DNA of 64,000 bases from JANSXG01 sp024743075 (GCA_042140185.1 CP159477.1:1860001-1924000); one strand, 5' to 3'; counted from the first letter of the stretch, positions 54,786 through 64,000 are shown. Translations and numbers: made by a program. The notes: a model not told the origin generated them from the sequence alone.

Positions 54786-56326
54786 ATGAGTTGGATCTGG
54801 GCGGCATCACTCACCGGGCTTTTCTTCTTCTTCGCCCTCGGTGCGATCGTTGGCTCGTTCCTGAACGTGGTCGTGTACCGCCTGCCGCGAGGCGAGAACC
54901 TCGTCTTCCCGAGTTCTGCCTGCCCGAAGTGCGGCACCAACCTCACTTGGCGCGAGAATCTGCCGATCATCGGCTGGATCATGCTCGGCGGGCGATGCCG
55001 GTTTTGCCGGTCGAAGATTTCCCCGGAGTACCCGCTGATCGAGACGCTCGTCGCGGTGCTCTTCGGCGGGGTCTTCGCGCTGTGGTTTATGGACCCCTCG
55101 GTCTTCGAGATCGGCGGGCTCATCGATACCGCGAACTGGACACCGGAGTGGGCCGAGGTGAACCCGCTGCGCCGGGTCTGGCCCATGCTGCTGGTCGTGC
55201 TCTACCTGCTCGCGAGTCTGGTCGCGATCACGCTGATAGACGCACGAACATTCATGATCCCGCTGGAGATCCCGTGGCTGGCCGGGCTCGTCGGCCTGAT
55301 CGTCCACCCGAGTCTTGCGATCTATATCGATGCCAACGGCGGGCTGGACCCGCGACGGTTCGTGCGCGAAGGCCAGGTCGAACTGATCCATGCTTGGATC
55401 ATCCCCGGCGCGTCCGGCCCGTGGCTTGGCCTCGCGATCGGCGGCGCACTCGGCCTCATCGCCTCCTGCATTCTCCTCCGCCTGAAAGTCCTGCCGACCA
55501 GCTTCGCCGACTACGAGCAATGGGAGAAGACCGCGATCGCCGAGGAGGAGCGTCTGAAGGCCGAAGCCGCCGACACCGTTGCGAGCCCGGCCCCCGAAGG
55601 CGAGTCGGCTCGATCGATCCTGACCCGTACCCTGCTGCTCACCGGACCGGCGATCGCCCTGATGGCTCTCGGGTCCAGCCTCGGCCTGCGGATGGCGGAA
55701 AAGCCGATGGAAGGCATGCTGATCGGCCTGTGCGTCGGCCTGCTGATCGGGATCGTGCTCCGGAATCGGCATGTCAACGCTCAGGGCGAGGACGACGGGG
55801 CCAGCCTCGATCCGATGTGGGTGCAGTATCCCTATGCCAGACGAGAGGTTCTCAAGGAAATCCTGTTCCTGACCCCTGCATCGCCCTCGGCGGCTTGGGC
55901 TTTTGGCTCGCATCACCAGGGGGACCGCTCGGAGCGACATTTGCCGAGCCCATCCTTTGGCTCTACGCGCTCGGCGGGTCGCTTCTCGGCCTGCTCATCG
56001 GCGGCGGGGTCGTCTGGGCGGTCCGCATCCTCGGTTCGCTTGCGTTCGGCAAGGAAGCCATGGGCCTCGGTGATGTCCACCTCATGGCCGGCGTCGGCGC
56101 CTGCCTCGGCTGGATCGACCCGGTGCTGGCTTTCTTCATTGCGCCGTTCTTCGGCATCGGCTGGACCATCGCCAGCGTGGCGATCAGCCGCTTCGCCAAA
56201 CGCGAGGGCTCGGCCCTGCCCTACGGTCCACACCTCGCCGCGGCGACCGTGCTGGTCCTGCTCGCCAAGCCGGCGATCGAAGCGATTCTCGGCTGGATCA
56301 TGGGTGAACCGATCGATCTGCCGTAG
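54786..56326 (+). CDS. pilD: Prepilin peptidase (A24 family), enlarged, one frameshift
   Basis: Cleaves and may methylate type IV pilin-like proteins. The N-terminal module is GAIVGSFLNVVVYRLPRG with two CxxC pairs (CPKCG, CRFC) for zinc. The first catalytic Asp is in TLIDARTFMIPLEI (about residue 150) and the second in GKEAMGLGDVHLMAG (about residue 428). About 280 residues separate them, against about 65 in usual enzymes; the insert adds several hydrophobic helices and charged segments. The frame breaks in CCCC at 55873-55876; one extra C gives LFLTPCIALGGLGFW. AGGAG precedes the ATG. No pilin genes are in the window. Confidence 0.88.
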
Positions 56327-56452
56327 AACGGAGATATTCCCGGACCGCAGAGCCGCGGTTTGGTATCTTGCCTTTGCAACGCACGGAATCCCGTCCTCAC
56401 GGGAGATTCGCGAGCCGACCCGAGACCCCCACGCGATATGGAGATCGAACCG

Positions 56453-57157
56453 ATGAGAAGTCTGACCGTTGTTTCCGCCACCCGATCCACCCGAATCGCG
56501 GTCGCGATCGGGGCCGCCGTCATCGGCATGACGCTGGGCGGCTGTAAGGGCAAGGGTGCCGATCTGGAGGCCCAGCTCGAGCAGTTCCAGGTCGAGAACA
56601 GCGACCTGCGCACCGAGAACCAGCGTCTGGAAGCGGCTCTTGCCGAGTGCGACCTCTCCAACGACGCCATCGCCACCGAGAACTCGCGCATCCAGTCGGA
56701 GAATGACCGGCTCCGCCAGGAGATCGCGGCACTCCAGAACCGTCCCGCCGCGAACAGCGGATTCGAAGGCATCGCCGGCGTCGGAGTGTCGTCACGAGCT
56801 GGTGAACTGGTGGTCGAGGTCGCGGGAGATGTGCTCTTTGATTCCGGGAAGGTGACGCTGAAGAACGACTCCAAGCAGCGTCTGAACGACATCGCCCGTG
56901 TCATCCAGCAGCGGTACCCCGGCAACACGATCCGGATCGCCGGGCACACCGACAACGACCCGATCCGTAAGAGTTCGTGGAAGACCAACGAGCGTCTGTC
57001 CGCCGAGCGCGCTCTCGCGGTGCAGGAGTACCTCGCGTCCCGGGGCGTGGACAAGAGCCGCACCTACGCCGCGGCGTACGGGCCGTCCATGCCCAAGGGC
57101 AGCAAATCCCAGTCTCGACGCGTGGAAATCATCATCCTCGCGCCGGGCGGCTCCTGA
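56453..57157 (+). CDS. OmpA-family peptidoglycan-binding lipoprotein
   Basis: A 234-residue lipoprotein: lipobox LGGC (Cys near residue 31), a coiled coil (LEAQLEQFQVENSDLRTENQ on, about residues 38-95), a Gly-rich hinge, and an OmpA C-terminal domain with LFDSGKVTLKNDSKQRLND, IRIAGHTDNDPIR and RLSAERALAVQEYLASRGVD. It should link the outer membrane or envelope to peptidoglycan. GGAG lies 9 nt before ATG 56453. A TATCTT near 56362 may be its -10. A terminator follows at 57183-57208. Confidence 0.88.
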   Translation: MRSLTVVSATRSTRIAVAIGAAVIGMTLGGCKGKGADLEAQLEQFQVENSDLRTENQRLEAALAECDLSNDAIATENSRIQSENDRLRQEIAALQNRPAANSGFEGIAGVGVSSRAGELVVEVAGDVLFDSGKVTLKNDSKQRLNDIARVIQQRYPGNTIRIAGHTDNDPIRKSSWKTNERLSAERALAVQEYLASRGVDKSRTYAAAYGPSMPKGSKSQSRRVEIIILAPGGS

Positions 57158-57182
57158 ACCCGTTCGAGGTATTCTGATCCTG

Positions 57183-57208
57183 AACCCGCACGCTCCGGCG
57201 AGCGGGTT
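57183..57208 (+). terminator. Probable intrinsic terminator after the OmpA-family gene
   Basis: Stem AACCCGC / GCGGGTT with an inner CGC/GCG pair and TCCG loop, followed by TTATTGTTTTT. The U-rich tail overlaps a TATTGT (57209-57214) that could be the recG -10. Confidence 0.65.
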
Positions 57209-57226
57209 TATTGTTTTTGCACCATC

Positions 57227-59360
57227 ATGTCCCCGACCCGTCCCGCTGCATCCGACCTCGCGTTGACTTCGCCGATCGAATCGGTACCGGGGGTCGGTCC
57301 GAAGCGAGGCGAGGCGTTCCGCCGGCTGGGTATCCCGTCGGTCGCGCACCTCATCGATCACCTGCCCCACCGGCACGAGTTCGAGCAGGGCGAGGACCAG
57401 ATCGCCAACCTCGTGGTCGGTCAGGTCGGCACAGCAACGGGGCGCATCAGCGCCTGCGCGCGTCGTCCCGCACGGTCGCAAGCGATTCGAGGCCGTGCTG
57501 ATGGATGACATGGGAGGTCGCCTCGACCTCACGTGGTTCGGCGCGACCTACCTTGCGCGAAAGATCACGCCCGGCGCGCGCCTGCGCGTGAACGGGAAAC
57601 TCCAGCGCCGCGGACCACTGATCCAGATGGTCAACCCCGGGTGGGAGTTTGCCGAGGACGACGAGACCGAATCGGCGGAGAGTCGGCTCCGTCCGGTCTA
57701 TCCGGCGAGCGAGGACCTGCCCTCGAAGCAGATCGAGAAGGCCGTCCGAGCGGCGCTTCCCCGGGTCGTTCACCTGCTCGAGGACCATCTCTCCGAGCCC
57801 TTCCGGCGCGAACGCTCGCTGCCGTCGCTCGCCGACGCCTACCGCATGCTGCATCGCGTGGACGACGCGGGCGTCGACAAGCGCGAGGCCGAGGCCGAGG
57901 TCCGCGAAGCCCGCCGGCGACTGACCTACGACGAGCTCCTGCTGCTTCAGCTCGGCGTATGCATGCGCAAGGCTCGCCTGCGCAACACGCTGAAAGCCCC
58001 GGAACTGCCGTGGTCGGAAACGATCGACCGGCGCATCCGCGCGCGGATCCCGTTCACGCTTACCCAGGGCCAGGAAGCCGTCGTGAAAGACCTCGCCGCG
58101 GACCTGCATCGCCCGTTCCCGGCGAACCGGCTGATTCAGGGCGATGTCGGTGCGGGCAAGACCGTCGTTGCTCTCTACGCGATGCTGATGGCGGTCGCCG
58201 CGGGCCACCAGGCCGCGATGCTCGCCCCGACCGAGGTCCTCGCCGAGCAGCACTACGCCTCGCTGCAGTCCATGCTCGAAGGATCCAAGGTTCGCATCGA
58301 ACTGCTCACCGGCTCCGCATCCAGCGCCGACCGTGCTTCTATTCAGGCCCGGCTCGCCAGCGGCGACATCGACATCGTCGTCGGCACCCACGCGCTTCTC
58401 ACGGGCTCTGTAGAGTTCGACAACCTCGCCGTGGTCGTGATCGATGAGCAGCACCGCTTCGGTGTCGAGCAGCGCGCCGCGCTCCGGGGCAAGTCCGGCT
58501 CCGAAGACTCCATGCCGCACACGGTCGTCATGACCGCGACGCCGATCCCCCGGACCCTCGCCATGACCGTCTTCGGCGATCTGGACACCTCGCTGCTCAC
58601 CGGTCGCCCCGGCGGGCGCTCGCCCGTCACGACCCACTGGGTCGTCCCCAGCCAGTCCGACGAGGTCTACCGATCGATGCGGGCCCGCATCGAGCGCGGC
58701 GAGCAGGCCTTCATCGTGCTCCCGGTCATCGAGGGTGGAGATGGCGAGGTAGGCCTCCGGGGCGTGTGTTCCACCGCCGCCCGTCTCGCCGATGGACCGC
58801 TGGCGGGTTGTCGCGTCGCCGAACTCCACGGGCAGATGAAGCGGATCGATCGAGAGCGCGTGATGGACGACTTCCGCCACCATCGCACCGATGTACTCGT
58901 CGCGACGACGATCATCGAAGTCGGCGTCGATGTCCCAAACGCCACCATGATGGTCATCGACCACGCCGAACGCTTCGGCTTGGCCCAGCTCCACCAGCTC
59001 CGTGGGCGCGTCGGCCGCGGCGACAAAGAAGGCGTCTGCGTGCTCATCGGCGAGGCCATCACCGATGAAGCCGCCCAGCGCCTGCGCACGATTGCTTCTG
59101 TCACCGACGGCTTCCGGCTCGCGGAAGAAGACCTCCGTCTTCGGGGCATGGGCGAGATCTTCGGCACACGACAGGCCGGCATGAACCCTTTCCGCCTCGC
59201 CCGCTTCCCCGAAGACACCGAACTGCTGCTCATGGCCCGGCGGGATGCCGCGTCATGGATTGATTCATCGCCCGAACTTTCCAAACCGGAAGAACAGCTC
59301 ATCCACCGACGGCTGCTCAAACGCCACGGCGAAATGCTCGGTCTCGGCGATGTCGCCTGA
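57227..59360 (+). CDS. recG: ATP-dependent DNA helicase RecG (one frameshift)
   Basis: Remodels stalled forks and branched DNA. The N-terminal wedge (VPGVGPKRGEAFRRLGIPSV, with an HhH-like start, then HLIDHLPHRHEF) leads to helicase motifs: Walker A GDVGAGKTVVALYAMLMA, Walker B VVIDEQHRFGVEQR, motif III MTATPIPRTLAMT, motif V EVGVDVPNATMMVI and motif VI QLRGRVGRGDKEGVC. The frame breaks near 57456-57461 in a CG run; removing one base gives RISACRVVPHGRKRFEAV. Length of about 711 residues is normal. A TATTGT lies 12 nt before the ATG. Confidence 0.93.
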
Positions 59361-59379
59361 CCTCTCGCGACCTCCCGCG

Positions 59380-59385
59380 TACAGT
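59380..59385 (+). promoter_or_regulatory. -10 element of a probable leaderless promoter (polX)
   Basis: TACAGT, 6 nt (TTCCCC), then ATG at 59392. No ribosome binding site is present. Confidence 0.45.
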
Positions 59386-59391
59386 TTCCCC

Positions 59392-61142
59392 ATGCCCTCC
59401 AAGTCCGAACTCATCGAGAAACTCGAGCAGATGGCCAGCATGCTCGAACTGACCGGCGCGAACCGGTTCAAAGTCAACGCGTATGCAAAGGCGGCTCGGG
59501 CGATCAAAGGCGCATCGATCGATGTGCTCGAACACGCCGACGATCCGAAGAAGCTCGAAGAAATCGACGGTGTGGGTAAGTCCATCGCCGAGAAGATCGC
59601 CGAGTACGCGCAGAGCGGCACGTTCGACGAATTCGAAGAGCTGCGCGCCGAGGTGCCGGACGGCCTGATTCGCGTGATGTCGATCCCCGGGCTCGGCCCG
59701 AAGACCGTCCGACTCATGTGGACAGATCTGAAGATCGAGACGGTGGACGACCTGAAGAAGGCCATCGACGACGGCTCGCTCGAAGACCTGCCGCGCATGG
59801 GCAAGAAGACCATCGCGAACATCAAAGACGCGATCGAGTTCTCCGAGAAGTCCGGCGAACGGACACCGATCGGGCGGGCGATGCCGCTCGCCGAGGAACT
59901 CGTCGAAGATCTCCGCGCCGTCAAGGGCGTCAAGCAGATCGCCTACGCCGGCTCGCTTCGGCGCGGCGCGGAAACCATCGGCGATATCGACATCCTGATC
60001 AGCACGAGCGACTCGAAGGCCGCCCACGAGGCGTTCGCCGGACACGAGGGGGTCGAGAAGATCCTCGTCTCCGGCGAAACGAAGTCCTCGGTGCGAATGA
60101 AACTCGGGAGCAGGCAGATCCAGGTCGACCTGCGCACCGTTGACCACAACGCGTTCGGCGCGGCGCTGATGTACTTCACCGGCTCGAAGGAACACAACGT
60201 CCGCCTGCGCGAGCGGGCATCAAGAAGGGCCTGACCCTCAACGAGTACGGCCTGTTCCCGGAAGACGACGAAGACACCCCGCCCCAGCAGCGAGGCGTCA
60301 AACCGGTCGCCTGCGACACCGAGGAGAAGATCTACAACGCGCTCGACCTGCAGTGGGTGCCGCCGGAACTCCGCGAAGACCGCGGCGAGCTCAAGGGCGA
60401 ACTTCCCGACCTGATCGAACTCGACGACATCAGAGCCGAGCTCCACGCCCACACCACGGCTTCCGACGGCGCGATGAGCATCCGCGAACTCGCCGAGCAC
60501 GCGAAGCATCGGGGCTTCCACACAATCGCCGTCACCGATCACTCGAAATCGTCGGTGATCGCGAACGGGCTCGACGAGAAGCGCCTGCGCAAGCACATCG
60601 AGGCGGTCCGCGCCGCCAACGAGGAGGTAAAGGGCATCACGATCCTGGCCGGGTCCGAGGTGGACATCCTCGCCGACGGCACCCTCGACTACGACGACGA
60701 ACTGCTCGCCGAACTCGACATCGTCGTCGCGTCGCCCCACACGGGGCTCTCGCAGGACCCGAAGAAGGCCACATCGCGGCTGATCAAGGCGATCGAGCAC
60801 CCGCTCGTGCACATCATCGGCCACCCGACCGGTCGGATCGTGGGCAAGCGCGAGGGGCTCTCGCCGGACATCGGGGCGATCGCCGAGGCCGCCGCAGAAC
60901 ATTCCGTGGCCCTCGAGATCAATGCGAACTGGCGGCGCCTCGACCTCCGTGATCTTCACGTGGCCATCGCTCTCGAGGCGGGGGCCAGCATCGCGATCGA
61001 CTGCGATGTCCACGCCGCGAGCGACTACGACCAGGTCCGCTACGGCGTGCTCACCGGGCGTCGGGGCGGCCTGACGGCACCGTCCTGCGTGAACACCTGG
61101 ACCGCCGCTAAACTGCAGAAGTGGCTGAAGTCCAAGCGCTGA
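59392..61142 (+). CDS. polX: DNA polymerase/3'-5' exonuclease PolX (one frameshift)
   Basis: A family X polymerase for repair synthesis, fused to a PHP nuclease. HhH repeats at about residues 45-130 (LEEIDGVGKSIAEKIAEY, VMSIPGLGPKTVRLMW), the polymerase active site AGSLRRGAETIGDIDILIST with paired Asp, and a C-terminal PHP domain beginning ELHAHTTASDGAMSIRELA with TIAVTDHSKS and HIIGHPTGR as metal-site stretches. The frame breaks at 60217-60219; one added C gives LRERAIKKGLTLNEYGLFP. Full length is about 583 residues, as expected. It follows recG by about 30 nt, giving a repair pair. Confidence 0.93.
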
Positions 61143-61182
61143 TCGGCGCGGACCCGTCGCCCTGAGAAAGGATCTCCGAACC

Positions 61183-61656
61183 GTGGACCTGGAACCGGTC
61201 AAAGCCGACACCGACGACATCGAGATCATGGAACCGCTGTGCGCGGTCTTCCGGCGTCACCTCAAGTCGCTCGGCCAAAAGTACACTCCCGAGCGCGCCC
61301 AGATCCTCGACACGCTCATCCAGATGGACGAGGTCTTCGAAGCCGATCGCCTGATGGAAGAGATGAAGCAGTCCGGCTACCGCGTCTCAAAGGCGACGAT
61401 CTATCGCACGATCAAACTGCTCCAGGACGCCGGCATCATCCAGCAGGTGCTCTTCCAGTCCGAGCAGGCCCACTACCAACTCGCCTATGGGCGTCGTCCG
61501 CAGGACCTGATCATCAACATGGAAACCGATGAGATCATCGCGATCTCGGCCCCCGAACTCATCGAGCTCCGCGACCGGATTTGCAAGGAGCACGGCCTCT
61601 CGGCGCAGGGGCACCGCTTCCACATCTTCGCGAAGCCGGTGCCGTCGAAGAAGTGA
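61183..61656 (+). CDS. Fur-family transcription regulator lacking usual metal ligands
   Basis: A 157-residue regulator with the Fur winged helix: YTPERAQILDTLIQMDEVFE and YRVSKATIYRTIKLLQDAG. The C-terminal dimer domain starts as usual (VLFQSEQAHYQLAYG), but the His-rich HHDHLIC-type stretch and the CxxC of ordinary Fur/Zur/PerR are replaced by RRPQDLIINMETDEIIAIS. Only one or two of the usual ligand His remain (AHYQ, GHRFHIF). It may sense something other than a metal or use the fold for dimerisation only. GTG 61183 start with AAAGGA upstream. Target genes are unknown. Confidence 0.82.
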   Translation: MDLEPVKADTDDIEIMEPLCAVFRRHLKSLGQKYTPERAQILDTLIQMDEVFEADRLMEEMKQSGYRVSKATIYRTIKLLQDAGIIQQVLFQSEQAHYQLAYGRRPQDLIINMETDEIIAISAPELIELRDRICKEHGLSAQGHRFHIFAKPVPSKK

Positions 61657-61669
61657 TCGACGGATCCAC

Positions 61670-61885
61670 TCAGTCGACCGTCTCGATGTCGCTATCTTTG
61701 ATTTCCCGACTGACCTTGTAATCACCGTCGAACCATGAGTTCAGGTCGGCGAGGCGGCAGCGTTCAGAACAGAACGGGTAGTGCTCATTTGTCTCGTCGA
61801 TCGAGCGGTTGCATCGACGACAGACCGCCGCGGCGGCCTTTCGCTCGGTCGCGTCCGGTCTCGTTCCTGTACGCGAATCATCCAT
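61670..61885 (-). CDS. yacG: YacG-like zinc-binding protein
   Basis: A 71-residue protein. The zinc motif is CRRCNRSIDETNEHYPFCSE with the fourth Cys just after (RCRLADLNSWF), matching YacG, which in E. coli binds and inhibits DNA gyrase. The C-terminal GDYKVS tail also fits. Its ATG overlaps the tsaE stop by 8 nt, so it is coupled to tsaE. Confidence 0.82.
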   Translation of the reverse strand: MDDSRTGTRPDATERKAAAAVCRRCNRSIDETNEHYPFCSERCRLADLNSWFDGDYKVSREIKDSDIETVD

Positions 61886-62375
61886 CTATCGACTCCTGTT
61901 CCATCAGCGTTCGCAGGCGGTCGATCACCTGGCTCGATGCTTTCACCCGGATGCTACGCCCGCCCGACGCGTCGTGTCGCATCGTCACACGCACTCGGTC
62001 CAATGGCAGCATTGCCTCGATCCGTGAAGGCCACTCGATCACGGCGACCCAGCCGTCGTCGGCACCGATGCCGAGCAGCGTCTCCAGATCGTCCGACTCC
62101 GACTCGTCGACCCGGTAAGCGTCAGCGTGGATCAAACGCACGCCGTCCGATCCCGGGTACTCGTGCACGATGGCGAACGTCGGGCTTGAGACCGCTCGTC
62201 GATCGATGCCGAGGCCCTCGGCAATGCCCCAGGTCAGACGCGTCTTCCCGCTGCCGAGTTCTCCCTCAAGCGTGATGATCGAGGATGGCTCGACGCTCCG
62301 GGCGAGCGCCCGCCCGATCTGAACGGTCTGCTCCTCCGACCGACTGACGAGCTCAATCGCGGCATCGGCTGTCAT
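61878..62375 (-). CDS. tsaE: tRNA threonylcarbamoyladenosine biosynthesis ATPase TsaE
   Basis: ATPase partner of TsaB/TsaD in making t6A37 on ANN-decoding tRNAs. Walker A is ITLEGELGSGKTRLTWGIAE, followed by VSSPTFAIVHEYPG, IHADAYRVDE and VAVIEWPSRIEAMLP (Walker B-like). The start is ATG 62375, sharing ATGA with the thiL stop. The frame upstream to 62474 is not family-like. Length of 165 residues is normal. Confidence 0.92.
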   Translation of the reverse strand: MTADAAIELVSRSEEQTVQIGRALARSVEPSSIITLEGELGSGKTRLTWGIAEGLGIDRRAVSSPTFAIVHEYPGSDGVRLIHADAYRVDESESDDLETLLGIGADDGWVAVIEWPSRIEAMLPLDRVRVTMRHDASGGRSIRVKASSQVIDRLRTLMEQESIDG

Positions 62376-63270
62376 GATCCGTGGTCCCATCCAGCCTCGG
62401 CGATGTCGATCTCGCGTCCACGGGAAAGGCGAAGACGCACGCCCGCGTCGCCGGCGTCCACACGCCCGATGCACGAAAGCTCGGTCCCATCGCCGAGCGT
62501 CGCGAGCAATTCTGCACCGGCCGTCGTCGTGAACAGCAGTTCGTAGTCCTCACCATCAGCCACGGACACCTCGGCCCCGCGCTCCGGGACGCGCAGGGGC
62601 ACCCGCTCCGCATCGATGACCAGCCCCACGGAGGAGGCCTTCGCGATTCGGCCTGCGTCGCGCCCGAGACCGTCCGAGATATCGATCATCGCGTGCAGCC
62701 GATCACCCAACCGCTCGCGTAGTTCCAGTCCGGCCGCGTGTCGCGGCGTGAAGCCAAGATGGTGTCCCGTCTCGTACGAGGCGCCGATCCGCCCGGTCAC
62801 CCACACCAGATCACCCGGTCTCGCTCCCGAACGCAGAACCGGTCCGACGCCCGCACGCGAAACGGACCCGAGCACGGTCGTCGAGAACTGCGTCGTGTCC
62901 CCCGAAGCGAAATCGCCCCCGACCAGCGGCGCCCCCCACTCCGCGCCGAATCGGCTCATCGCGTCGAACAGCGCCGTCGCGAGCTGTTCATCTGCGGGCG
63001 CAAAGCTCGCCGTGCAGACGGACGCGGTCGGCCGACCCGCCATCGCCGCGATATCGCTCACGCTGCGCGCGAGCGCTTTCGCGCAATCAGCTCCGGCGAG
63101 GTGGTCTTCGGGTCGTAATGGCGACCGGCGATGAGCTGGTCGGTCGTGATCAGTAGCAGATCGGGCCCGCCGGTGTCGAGGACAGCGCAATCGTCACCCG
63201 GTCCGACCACAACGTGATCGCTGCTGGTCGCGTTCGCGTAGACATGACGCAGGAACGAGGTCTCACGCAT
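62372..63270 (-). CDS. thiL: Thiamine-monophosphate kinase (one frameshift)
   Basis: Phosphorylates thiamine phosphate to the active cofactor. VVVGPGDDCAVLD, LLITTDQLIAGRH, APLVGGDFASGDTTQ, HAMIDISDGLGRDAGRIA and VADGEDYELLFTT are all ThiL signatures. The frame breaks at 63076-63080 (an AAAG run on the coding strand); one added base gives PELIARKALARSVSDIAAM. Overlaps kdtA by 8 nt upstream and tsaE by 4 nt downstream. Confidence 0.92.
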
Positions 63271-64000
63271 CGCTTAAACCGCCCGAACCAAGGTGCCGCT
63301 CGATCAGCTCGGCATGCCGCTCGGTCGCGCCAGCCTTCTCTCGTACGCAGCGCGTGGACGCCTCGCCCATCGCGGCGCGGAATGCGTCGTCGCCGAGCAA
63401 ACGCTGCAGTTCACCGGCCAGCGCCCCATGCGTGACCACGCGCAGCCCGCCCGCGTCCCGGAGCGCCTCCACCGACTCGCGAAAGTCTGCGTAGGCCGGC
63501 CCGATCAGCACCGGCTTGCCGAGCGCGGCGGGCTCCATCGGGTCCGAACCGGCGAGGTCACCAAAGGAGCGGCCGACCACGACGACATCGGCAAGCGCGT
63601 ACGCCGCGCGGAGTTCGCCGATCGTGTCGAGGACGAAACGCCCGGACGAAACATCTCCCTCGCCCGGGCGCGAACGCCGGACCGTCTGGTTGCCGAGCTT
63701 CTTTGCAGCCTCATCAAACCACTCCGGGCGACGCGGGGCACAGAGCAGTTGCGCGTTCGTGCCTTCGATTGCTCCCACCAGCAACTCGTGCTCGCCCGGT
63801 GCGGTGCTCCCGCCAACCACGAGAGGACGCGACCGATCGATTCCCATTTCTGATGCAAGACGTTCCGATAGCTCTCGCGGCGCACCCAGATCCGCCGAAT
63901 CCCACTTCATCGACCCGGCCACCACGAGCTGGTCCTCGGGCACACCCATCGCCGCGAAACGCTCTCGATAGGCCTCGTCCTGCACCGCCGCGAAGGCAAG
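63263..64000 (-). CDS. kdtA: 3-deoxy-D-manno-octulosonic acid (KDO) transferase, 5' partial
   Basis: The visible ~245 residues are the C-terminal GT-B half of WaaA/KdtA, which adds KDO to lipid A. Markers are VVAGSMKWDS at the linker, RPLVVGGSTAPGEHELLVGA (nucleotide-side loop), LLCAPRRPEWFDEAAK, DTIGELRAAYALADVVVVG and GRSFGDLAGSDPMEPAALGK. The N-terminal half and the start lie beyond the right edge; the frame is open to base 64000. Together with hldD this implies a KDO-heptose LPS core. Confidence 0.88.
   Translation of the reverse strand, partial: LAFAAVQDEAYRERFAAMGVPEDQLVVAGSMKWDSADLGAPRELSERLASEMGIDRSRPLVVGGSTAPGEHELLVGAIEGTNAQLLCAPRRPEWFDEAAKKLGNQTVRRSRPGEGDVSSGRFVLDTIGELRAAYALADVVVVGRSFGDLAGSDPMEPAALGKPVLIGPAYADFRESVEALRDAGGLRVVTHGALAGELQRLLGDDAFRAAMGEASTRCVREKAGATERHAELIERHLGSGGLSDA

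Noticed and set aside
55860..55890. Programmed ribosomal frameshift in the prepilin peptidase
   Set aside because: There is no slippery heptamer or downstream pseudoknot that I can see, and the same kind of single-base break occurs in many other genes of the window.

Overview
The window is a GC-rich chromosomal segment from a Gram-negative bacterium, most likely a planctomycete of the Phycisphaerae type. That placement is an inference. It rests on high GC, two exported proteins ending in a PEP-CTERM-like anchor capped by Arg-Arg-Arg-Arg, lipopolysaccharide genes (hldD, kdtA), a fused and enlarged SecDF, a speA-speY polyamine pair, and frequent GTG/TTG starts. I see no rRNA, tRNA, CRISPR array, insertion sequence or prophage. 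This is mostly a housekeeping region.

Layout. 1-4.6 kb: the end of a DUF255/thioredoxin-family protein with a DsbD-N-like tail, a GIY-YIG protein, fumarylacetoacetase and a small membrane protein. 4.6-8.9 kb: a polyamine operon on the minus strand (speA, speY, an unknown gene). 8.9-11.8 kb: a minus-strand group (methyltransferase, membrane protein, amidotransferase, HhH-GPD DNA glycosylase). 11.9-14.2 kb: ispD, an aldo/keto reductase and a Dabb-domain lipoprotein. 14.2-16.3 kb: an MscS channel and ilvE. 16.8-19.1 kb: an accessory patch with a repeat-filled hypothetical gene and a PEP-CTERM protein carrying an in-frame TGA. 19.1-23.9 kb: divergent pheT and an HscA-like Hsp70, then a DUF305 protein. 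23.9-28.7 kb: a Lon-N protein, a second PEP-CTERM protein, a YhaM-like nuclease, a zinc-ribbon protein and rarA. 28.8-35.6 kb: glmS, a sulfotransferase, a DUF454 protein, a DUF2339 protein and a lipoprotein. 35.9-39.9 kb: smc.

39.9-50.9 kb is one long minus-strand run: NUDIX, M50 protease, rhomboid protease, tgt, yajC, secDF, a LysM protein, hldD and a hydrolase. Its theme is the Sec export core plus envelope and membrane proteolysis. 51.0-61.7 kb is a plus-strand run: mlaF, mlaD, xseA, xseB, a prepilin peptidase, an OmpA-like lipoprotein, recG, polX and a Fur-like regulator. The window ends with minus-strand yacG, tsaE, thiL and kdtA.

Two cross-cutting observations matter for any reader. 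First, fourteen single-base frame breaks hit eleven genes, several of them normally essential (pheT, smc, secDF, hldD, thiL). Many fall at short homopolymers, so they look like uncorrected sequencing indels rather than gene death. I annotate each such gene as one CDS spanning its frames. Second, many genes have a TAnnnT hexamer exactly 6-7 nt before the start codon and no Shine-Dalgarno sequence, which suggests widespread leaderless transcripts. I found no clearly new multi-gene system. The best leads are a Tgt without its zinc cysteines, a Fur-like regulator without metal ligands, a C-terminal module shared by two unrelated neighbouring membrane proteases, and a third gene of unknown function in the polyamine operon.
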